Shown piece after piece: positions 56,929 to 64,000 of a stretch of 64,000 nt of DNA. The DNA comes from Leucogyrophana mollusca (Eukaryota; Basidiomycota; Agaricomycetes; Boletales). The position numbers were made by a program, and so were the translations under genes. How positions within the stretch are numbered: position 1 is the first letter of the stretch; each line of letters opens with the position of its first letter. The stretch spans positions 62,001-126,000 of the forward strand of contig MU266357.1 in NCBI GenBank assembly GCA_021014945.1. The letters run 5' to 3'. The notes below the pieces were generated by a model that worked only from the letters and a program-made list of their open reading frames with translations, made no database searches and had not been told where the DNA came from.

Positions 56929-59542
56929 TCATTGATCTTCCTCGAATTCTTCCGTATCCGTAGTAGCTTCCTGGTACTAAGAGAGGATGGCCTATCAGTT
57001 AAGGTTCGACATTCTGAGGGGAAATACCCTTACTTGCTGGTATTCCGAGCTGAAGTGATGGGAGCGAGGATTAAATTATCAGTGCGCCGGAGTCAAAAAT
57101 ATTAGTCCTCACATCAGGTCTCGCGTATTGCTTTCTGCTTCGGAGAATTCCATCATGTCCATGCCTTCTCCAGTGTACCAATGAAGGAACGCTCGACGTT
57201 TGAACATCAGAGTAAACTGGTGTGGCTTTAGGGAACAGATGATCAACCGGCGAGATGCAAACAGACCTGGTCGAGATTACGCTTGAAGAGTTCCTGCATG
57301 GACGTCGAATTGGCCAATGCAACCGCCGCCTTAATAGCATGTTAATATAGTTTTGCCGGGCCCTGTGGTAAACTTACCTGGCTTTGTCCAACAGGCGGAA
57401 CCGAACACAGTGATACGGATACGTTATCAGGGATCCACCTGAGTAATGGGCATAAGTAATAGTAAAACGAAGCATTTATTCACATACTCGACGAATAGAT
57501 TTGAGTTCTTTCGCTGGAGCTGGTAGACCGAAGTCTGCGACAGCGTCAGTGTCTGTGATGCAATCAACAAGCGTTGAACATACTTCGACCTAGGCGTTAA
57601 CGTCTCATCAGCTTCCTAAAATTATAACCTGTGGAGCTAAGACACCAACCTCGTTTGAGGAGACTTTGCCTCGGAATATCGTGGCAGCAGTCAAGTATCG
57701 ACTGGCAACAGCGACAGATTAGATGTTTGTGTACCGCTCGCCGAATGAAGCTTACCCAAAGCGCGGGTCACATGCAACAAGTAGATTTCGTCTATCAAAT
57801 AGCCTGTAACTCGAGCTCGTGAGTAATGGTTCATGCGCAAAAAATCATACGTACGATGAGGTCAATTCTGGGACCGACATCTTCTGAAACTGCCGAGCTT
57901 TCGGGTCGTAAAATGGGGCAAAACTTGGCATGAGGAAATGCAGCTGGTCATGCACTAAGATGAGCAGACAACGAGGAGCAAGAAAGGGACATACACGGGG
58001 AAATGGGATCAGGTTCATTGCAAGCTTCCGAAGATCGCTGCCCTTAATCGCATGAATACTGACAACTGGACAGGGTTGGATCTAAAACAACATACCCATT
58101 GAGTTGGCCTGGAAATCGAAGACTGGTGCTGACACCGCACATGACTTTGGCGATCAGCTGTGATACAGCGACTGGGTAAGTCGCATCCTCAGTGAAGCGA
58201 ATGCTCGAACTCACAGGGTTGAGATCACTGAATGCAGGGTTCTTGATTTTCAGCGTTCTGACTGCGATGTCGTACCTGAAATAGAGTTAGGAAGACGATT
58301 AATAGGACCATCTCTGCGCACAAAGCTTCATTATCGATACAGATAGTAAGATCGCAATTGTCGACAAGTTGATGGATCGAAAGGAGGGAGTTGTAAGGCT
58401 GCCATTCGCTCAGCTCATGGTGCAGTACTAAAATTATGAGTGCCCACCTCGACAATTGTTTCTGACACCTACAAAGGAGTCAGTCTTAACACCAGTTTTA
58501 ACATTTAAACCACCGAACTGACGTTAGGGGAGGGTAAGATAGAAAAAGTAGATAACATCCTGTCAGGGTATTCCTGCAGGAAAATGTCAGACGAGTACCC
58601 AGTCCAGATATATTATACCGTGCCTCTCGAAGTTTCGATAAAAGTAGAGACCCAAGGCCAGCACCGGTTCCTCCGCCGAGTGAGTGGAGGATCTGAAATC
58701 CTTGCAAGGCCTCGCAAGCCTCGGTCTGTTTCCTGACGATGTCAAGTATCGGATCAATCAACTCAGCCCCTATGGGCAAAGTGTCAACCTCGCATTCGAC
58801 AGGGTTCATGATCCGAGTCTACCTTCCGTATAGACTGTAGAAGACGCAGCGATGTCAGTATCGAAGGGGCATGTCAGAAACTAAGAGGACAAACATCCTT
58901 TGGCCCAATTGTTTCCTGCCCCTGAATCGGAAGTAAAGAATGTGTCTGGTCGAAACAGCTGGCCTAATGGGCCGGAACGAATCTATTTGATCCAGTGATT
59001 AGATCCCAGCAAAGATGAAGCGGTGCTCTGAGCCTGACCCGATCGCAAACGCCTGCCTCGAGATCAACCTGCACACTCCTTGGAACATACTTTGCTCTCC
59101 CGCCCGATTCGACTTCAGTGAAATACACCCCAGCCTACATAAGGCTTATAAGCATACAGGTGCATTAAAGATACAGGTATAAAGATGTACTGACGCGCTC
59201 AATTTGTAAGGGGTCATTTCCCTGGTATATCTGCAAAAAAAGGTGATGGCATTTACAAAGTTGGATTATTCGGTTCCCACAGAACGCCAGGATGACGAAA
59301 CCACTTACACCTGAGTCGTCGAGTCCATGTTCGGCAAGAAGCATCTTCCAGAAGCTCTCTCCGACCTGATTTCCCGCCTGACGCCAAAGTCAGTTGACCC
59401 ATCAGAGCACGGAATGCTCTCTGGAAGCCCCTCACCTGTCCAGCCTATCAAGCGCGGCAGGTAAGCATACGTTCGGATAGCTGATGAGCTGTTTCAAGTA
59501 GTAACGCAAACTTGCCTGTATATTGACTATTTCCCGAGACAT
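56929..59542 (-). CDS. Beta-tubulin, intron-rich and divergent
   Basis: Microtubule subunit that binds GTP and pairs with alpha-tubulin. Start 59542: MSREIVNIQ, then a 9-nt microexon (59436-59444) encoding AGQ, then [19 protein letters not shown]. Other landmarks: [69 protein letters not shown] (tubulin signature), [85 protein letters not shown] and tail [15 protein letters not shown] with stop at 56929-56931. The first intron has a GC donor (ATACAG|GCAAGT). There are about 15 introns. It differs from canonical beta-tubulin at many positions (GAGLGSLL for GSGMGTLL), so it is probably a second, specialised isotype. Confidence 0.88.
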
Positions 59543-59725
59543 GATGGTCAGCTTGAAAGACACGGACAGAAGGAAGGAATCGATGGCAAGGTACGTCACG
59601 TTTTGTCCAAGTGACGGAAATAGTTTACGGGAAAAGCCGTGTCACATACACGTGATTTATTGTAGACGCGACGCGTTTGTGACAGTCACAACTCCTCACT
59701 AAGACTCGGACTCCTTTCTATCACG
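59543..59725. promoter_or_regulatory. Bidirectional promoter beta-tubulin / HUS1 with MCB site
   Basis: 183 bp separate the two start codons. ACGCGACGCGT at 59666-59676 contains an exact MluI cell-cycle box (ACGCGT, 59671-59676) overlapping a second ACGCG core, 50 bp from the HUS1 ATG. MBF-type factors use this site for G1/S genes; use here is inferred. Confidence 0.55.
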
Positions 59726-60969
59726 ATGCGCTTTCGGGCTACGGTTGAGAATGTTCCCATATTCTTTCGTGAGTCTACTTACATAGACATCTAGTGCATC
59801 TCCCATGGGCTTCTACTGACACCCTTCGCTAGGGATTATCCAGGCCGTGGAGAAGCTGCAAAAGAAATGCATCATCAAGTTCACAGAGACGGAAATGCAC
59901 ATCATTTGCAACGACGACGCTAATGAAGGCGGAACTCAAGTCTGGTCGTAAGCTGTTGAAGTTTATCCATGGTAGCGCCCCGCATTCACACTCCCCTGAC
60001 TAGTGTAGTCAAGATCGACTCTATATTCACCTCATACCGCATACAGTCTAATGCAAACAATCAAATAACCATGACTATTTCAACGGAAGCCCTATTATCA
60101 GCACTCAAGTCGTCTTCTTCGTCTGCAGCATCCTCTACCATTGCTGCTGCTATACTCCCAACGTACGACGCGGATGAGGTTGTGATGAAGCTGGCCAAGA
60201 AAAATGATCACGCTGTACTCAGCTTTGAGATGTTCGGTATGTCTAGAACGGGGAGAAGGGTGCGAGTGGCGCATGATGTGAGGATAGACGTGATGAGACC
60301 GGCAGATGTGGAGAAGCTGAGGGAGCCTTTGTGCCCGGAGCCTGATGTAAGGTTCGAGGACCGTGATAATCATCAAGCTGACCACTGGCTCCGCGCTCTA
60401 GGTTCACATTCTCTTACCTCCCCTTCAGAAGTTGCGGACAATTGTCGAGAGATTACGCCCTCTGTCAGATGTCATGGCTATCCAAGTGAACGGCAACGGG
60501 AAACTTCAAGTCTCCATCAGCACGGACACAGTCAAACTAGAGACTCGGTGGACCGGATGTCCGAATCCTCCCATCGGCGAGTCTACAAACTTGCATATCT
60601 TCACCACACTCACACATTTGCAGCTCGTGAGGGTCAGGCCCAAGATGGAGAGGGTGGGAACAGCCACGATGCACTCGAAAAGCCAGACCCAGAAAAAATG
60701 TTTTCCGTCCTGGTGTCGATTCGGAGCTTCCTCAAGTTTCTGAATAGCCACGTTGTATCAACTACCACCATTGCATGTAAGTCACCTGTCATTTCTCATG
60801 CCGCACCTTTTCTCGCCTTCGGTTCATATCACAGCTGGTGGACTGACAATAGGTCGCAGGTATCTGTCAAAATCACTGCGCTATCTTGTATGTTTATATC
60901 GGAGAGGTGGCCGACGCAGGCGGTGTTCTCACATTCTATATTCCGACCGTCCTCGACGGTGATGACTGA
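59726..60969 (+). CDS. HUS1: Checkpoint clamp protein Hus1
   Basis: Subunit of the 9-1-1 (Rad9-Rad1-Hus1) DNA-damage checkpoint clamp, a PCNA-like ring loaded at damaged DNA. Exons 59726-59768, 59833-59947, 60004-60346, 60402-60558, 60624-60776 and 60860-60969 total 921 nt, 306 aa. MRFRATVENVPIFFRIIQAV and VEKLQKKCIIKFTETEMHII open the first clamp fold; DSIFTSYRIQSNANNQITMT, RVAHDVRIDVMRPADVEKL and HILLPPLQKLRTIVERLRPL follow. The second fold ends in MFSVLVSIRSFLKFLNSHVV and ILYVYIGEVADAGGVLTFYI. The length is near the usual 280-340 aa. The last acceptor is the CAG at 60857-60859, chosen because the nearer TAG destroys the frame. Confidence 0.94.
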
Positions 60970-61394
60970 AACACCTTCACACTCCAAGTTCCCGGGCACG
61001 GATAAGTTACAATATGTCTAGACCAAATTTAATGCTGATGTCTGCAATCGAGCGTAACAGACAGCTGCCCTGCATCAAACTGCAACGGTCGTACTTTGGG
61101 GTGTTTGCATCTAATTCTCCCTCGAATTTCTCGATGGCAGTGACAAAATCCAGGTGCTGAGGCACACATCGGAAGTCGCATGCGATATACACAAATCGCA
61201 TTCCCTCCAGCGGGTGATAGTTTAATACAGTCCTAATAACCGAGGAGCCTCCGTGCAGAGGCGAGGACACAGTCATCACAATAGTTACGGGGTAAAACGA
61301 GACAAATACTCGATGCGCATAGTCCAACAACTCGTGTTCTTCGTGCCCTGCAACCAGAAGAGAAATACAACGCAAAAAGCCCTTCAATTCGCGA
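60970..61394. other. Convergent intergenic region
   Basis: 3' ends of HUS1 (+) and the AT-hook gene (-) face each other. A 164-codon minus frame (61007-61501) covers it and overlaps the AT-hook gene's last exon in another frame. It shows no family resemblance, but an alternative splice of that gene into it cannot be excluded. Confidence 0.4.
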
Positions 61395-63335
61395 TCAGTT
61401 CCAGGCCTCAGAGCATAATTTATCTGGTCGCCTGCTGTTCCTTCCTCGGCAGTCCACCTTGCCGCAGTCCTGACAAGCATTGAGACAGAACGAGCGGCCA
61501 CCTTTCCCTTTACAATCCTGTGAGCCGCACTTGCAGCAATGGCGAGTGCGCTTTTGGGAGGGCTCTAGAATAGCCACTTCTGAAGGAGCCTCCCCATATC
61601 CAAACGATCTCTTCAGACTGCTCTGTTCTGAACCGTTACCGGGCGGTGGCGGATTTTGCGGTTGGCCATAGTATGTATAGGGCGCAGCGTACGGATAAGT
61701 GGCGAACTGAGCGGGTTGGCCGAACGTATATTGCGGAGGCTGGGCTGAAGAACTTGACGCTGTCGGCAGGTCAGGTGTCGCACTCGCGAGGGTCGAAGAT
61801 GATGCTTGAGGCCCGTTGCTTTGACTGGGCCCCGGATCCGTGGTGGCAGTGTTAGCTTTCCAAGCGTCATTATACTCGTCTGAGGAGCTCTGAAGAAACA
61901 TCAACACCAATAAAGACGGAACAACCATGGACTCACCTGATTTTGCGTTATGCTCCCATTATCTGCCTGTATGACACCCACAGCACCACGTTGCGGGCCA
62001 TCCCCGATAGCTTCTTCTTCTTCTTCTTCGTATTTCTCTCCGTCGTCCGGGAGTGGATGCTGAATGGCCCCAATTACATGAAGGATTGCGTCCTTTGTCA
62101 TCCCAGCTCTCAGGCAGCCTTTGACCATATTCCAGAGAGACTTGGAAACACCCATCGCATGCCAGTTCCAAACGTTGACGCCGCTTCCCAAATCCGTATC
62201 ACCTTGCAGGAGACGCGCAGGAAACTCGTCCTTAAGTCGTGAGGGCAGAGCGTTCATGATGGATGCATCTGTACTTGCGTATTTGCGACCTTCAGGTGAT
62301 GTGGGAGTCACGCAAGTAGGGTTTGTGCAGATGTATTCGCAAGCGATGATGAAGAAAGGTTTTTCGAGGTCGTAGACTTTGATGGGGCCAGTTCGAATAC
62401 GTCCCCGATTGTTGAGAAGGGCGTTGCAAACGCTGCATGCAATCCCATTAAAAACGAGAGGGAGAGGGTCCCAGTACAGAAAGCGGTGCTCAGATGAGCG
62501 AGCTTTGTTGGGGCTAGACGCGATCAAAGATAAGTAAGCGGGGGACGACGGAAGCCAGAATGTTCTCAGAAGCGAATACAGTTGAGGAAGGGATTGATGT
62601 TCCTTGTTTTGGTCCAAGGATCCGAGATGGGACTTGAAGGCTTCTTCGACAGATGGACCACTGCTAGAAATCGGATTGGGTGCAGCCAAGGCTGTCAAAA
62701 GGGTTTGGAAGAAGTCTCTCGGTTTCGTTCTCAAAAGGTCCGCCCATTCGCTGCGATTAAGGTTAGGGTCGATAGTATACTGAGGGTGGACGGCAGTGGC
62801 AATAGCAGCGCCGCCATTAGCTTGCAAGCCGATGGGAGGAGCGGAGGCGGAGCCATGGACGGCCATATGTGGTGGGAAGCTCGGCTGCCATGGCGGAGGA
62901 ATACCAGGGTGCTGCGGATAATAAGCCTGATCATATGTTACCAACAGTGGAGAAAAATTGTTCAGTAAGGCGTACCCCAGCAAATGGCACCCCTGGTGGT
63001 AATTGCGGTGCATCTGGGGGTGCTTTCACCGAGCTCTTGCGCGGCTGGGTGACCCTTCTGGCGCCGACTGAGCCAGCAGGTAACCCATCTTTCCTGGGAC
63101 GGCCTACTGGCCTTTTAATCTTTTGTGCCGAGGTATCGACGTTCTCAGCATGTTGCTTCTTCCCACTGCCTTTGGGTCGCCCAGGCCTGCGCTTAACTGG
63201 AGGCGTAGTAGGGTCGCTTGTACCTTGTGAGAAATTATCAAACATTGTGGTCGTGCACCGAGAGAGACGATGAGCACCTTGAACGCCGGCTTGAGCCCCC
63301 AAATCAGTGGGCAGATTGGACAGCGTGTTGTCCAT
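61395..63335 (-). CDS. AT-hook and cysteine-rich nuclear protein (DUF6729-like)
   Basis: Start MDNTLSNLPTDLGAQAGVQ at 63335. Two AT-hooks bind the minor groove of AT-rich DNA: RRPGRPKGSGKK and KRPVGRPRKDG. A Pro-rich part follows, then a conserved domain with two CxxC-type zinc-ligand pairs (GIACSVCNALLNNRGRIRTG; CEYICTNPTCVTP) and WNWHAMGVSKSLWNMVKGCL, which I recognise as the fungal DUF6729 type. After an intron (CAG|GTGAGT to TTCAG) a Ser/Pro/Tyr-rich linker leads to a C-terminal cysteine cluster HCCKCGSQDCKGKGGRSFCL, then NACQDCGKVDCRGRNS. About 600 aa. Such cysteine-rich modules occur near and within KDZ-type transposon proteins of basidiomycetes; no transposase core is present, so this looks like a host or domesticated DNA-binding protein. 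Confidence 0.72.
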
Positions 63336-64000
63336 CAACGCCTCCTGCAAACATGTAAGCTTTACGACCCACAGACATAGATGTTTCTCGAAACAAGGAA
63401 GAAAGTATATCTAGCAGTAAAATATATGTTCAGCCAAGACTGAATATACGAAATAAAAGGTGTTATTTGGGCATATAACACGAATCACTACTATGGCTTC
63501 GACCACCAACAAAATGACGATGCAAAAGAGAAGAAACTCGAAAAATAACTCTGCACTTTCAGCACGCTAGGTAAACAATACTCACTATAATGATATTGTG
63601 TTTTGCTGAAGGATTTTATGAGGGATTCTGCTATCCTGCTTATCCCCTAAGGCGCTCGCTTGTCGGTTGCGTGCGAAAACGAAATGGTCGACGAGGATAA
63701 GGTTTTGACATTGTATCGGAGTTCAAATTCATTATTATAATATCTTACAGATGCTCGAGAGTGTTGTTCACTGCCTTTGTCGTTCTCCGAAACAGTTGGT
63801 GAGTGCGTTCGCAATTCACATCCTTTCCGACTTCTCTTTTTGATCGTGATGATCCAAACCGAATGCAATTAGGAAGTGCCGTCTCAAAGTTTTCTCCTTG
63901 GAGAATTCTGGTGTCGAGTCTCGGTTCTCTGACTTCATCTTTTATCCTTGCCTTATCAGAGCCTTTGCTCAACAAACAACGGATTTGCAGGTACTCTGGA
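63336..64000. other. Right edge, upstream of the AT-hook gene
   Basis: AT-rich flank with only short frames (e.g. a 76-codon minus frame near 63745-63975 of unknown nature). An additional 5' exon of the AT-hook gene could splice in at the GCAG near 63347-63350. Confidence 0.4.

Noticed and set aside
1..64000. CRISPR arrays, bacterial operons, or an integrated virus or transposon
   Set aside because: No regularly spaced repeats, no LTRs or terminal inverted repeats, and no reverse transcriptase, integrase or transposase motifs were seen; gene structure is eukaryotic throughout.

Overview
This window is nuclear DNA of a filamentous basidiomycete, probably an Agaricomycete. Almost every gene is split by short GT-AG introns of about 45-66 nt, often with CTAAC/CTGAC-like branch points. 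The protein set is typical of that group: a TPR-CHAT protein, F-box/LRR proteins, an HSPA12-like Hsp70, a BAR-domain protein, and an AT-hook/cysteine-rich protein. No CRISPR array, rRNA, convincing tRNA or intact transposon was seen. Exon chains were worked out by eye from reading frames and splice signals. Where the summed exon length was checked it divides by three (ATG17, HUS1, SDHAF3, cyanase, the mitochondrial protein at 28.9 kb, Mim1).

Left part (0-10 kb): ATG17 (autophagy scaffold), an MFS transporter, a small HVA1/TUDOR stress protein divergent from a Mim1/TOM13-domain mitochondrial outer-membrane protein, and an acyl-CoA dehydrogenase carrying an N-terminal cytochrome b5 domain. A 4.6-kb stretch (10.0-14.7 kb) follows with no gene I can name.

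14.7-31 kb: an XLF/NHEJ1-type DNA end-joining factor divergent from an FHA + G-patch protein; a mitotic B-type cyclin whose upstream region holds a perfect 11-bp inverted repeat rich in MluI-box (MCB)-like sites; sulfite oxidase; a zinc alcohol dehydrogenase; a large TPR-CHAT protease-like protein; a small mitochondrial-type protein; and an NTF2-like protein with FGPGPV repeats.

31-42 kb: a decayed copy of the FGPGPV-repeat gene, an F-box/LRR gene broken by an in-frame stop, a UPF0014 (FetB-like) membrane protein, a small secreted cysteine-containing protein, and a BAR-domain protein.

42-64 kb: an unusual Hsp70-like ATPase whose last exons run into a ~650-residue low-complexity tail ending in poly-lysine; a coiled-coil protein of unknown function; SDHAF3; cyanase; a single-exon low-complexity ORF; a DUF1479 protein; a very intron-rich beta-tubulin with a 9-nt microexon and a GC-AG intron, divergent from HUS1 across a 183-bp promoter with an ACGCGACGCGT element; and an AT-hook/cysteine-rich nuclear protein.

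The window is mostly housekeeping genes with no obvious biosynthetic cluster. Several genes share a genome-stability or cell-cycle theme (XLF, HUS1, cyclin B, beta-tubulin, FHA/G-patch), and two of these loci share MCB-like promoter sites. The most unusual items are the Hsp70-tail fusion, the tubulin microexon, the cyclin promoter palindrome, the TPR-CHAT protein and the gene/relic pair of FGPGPV repeats.
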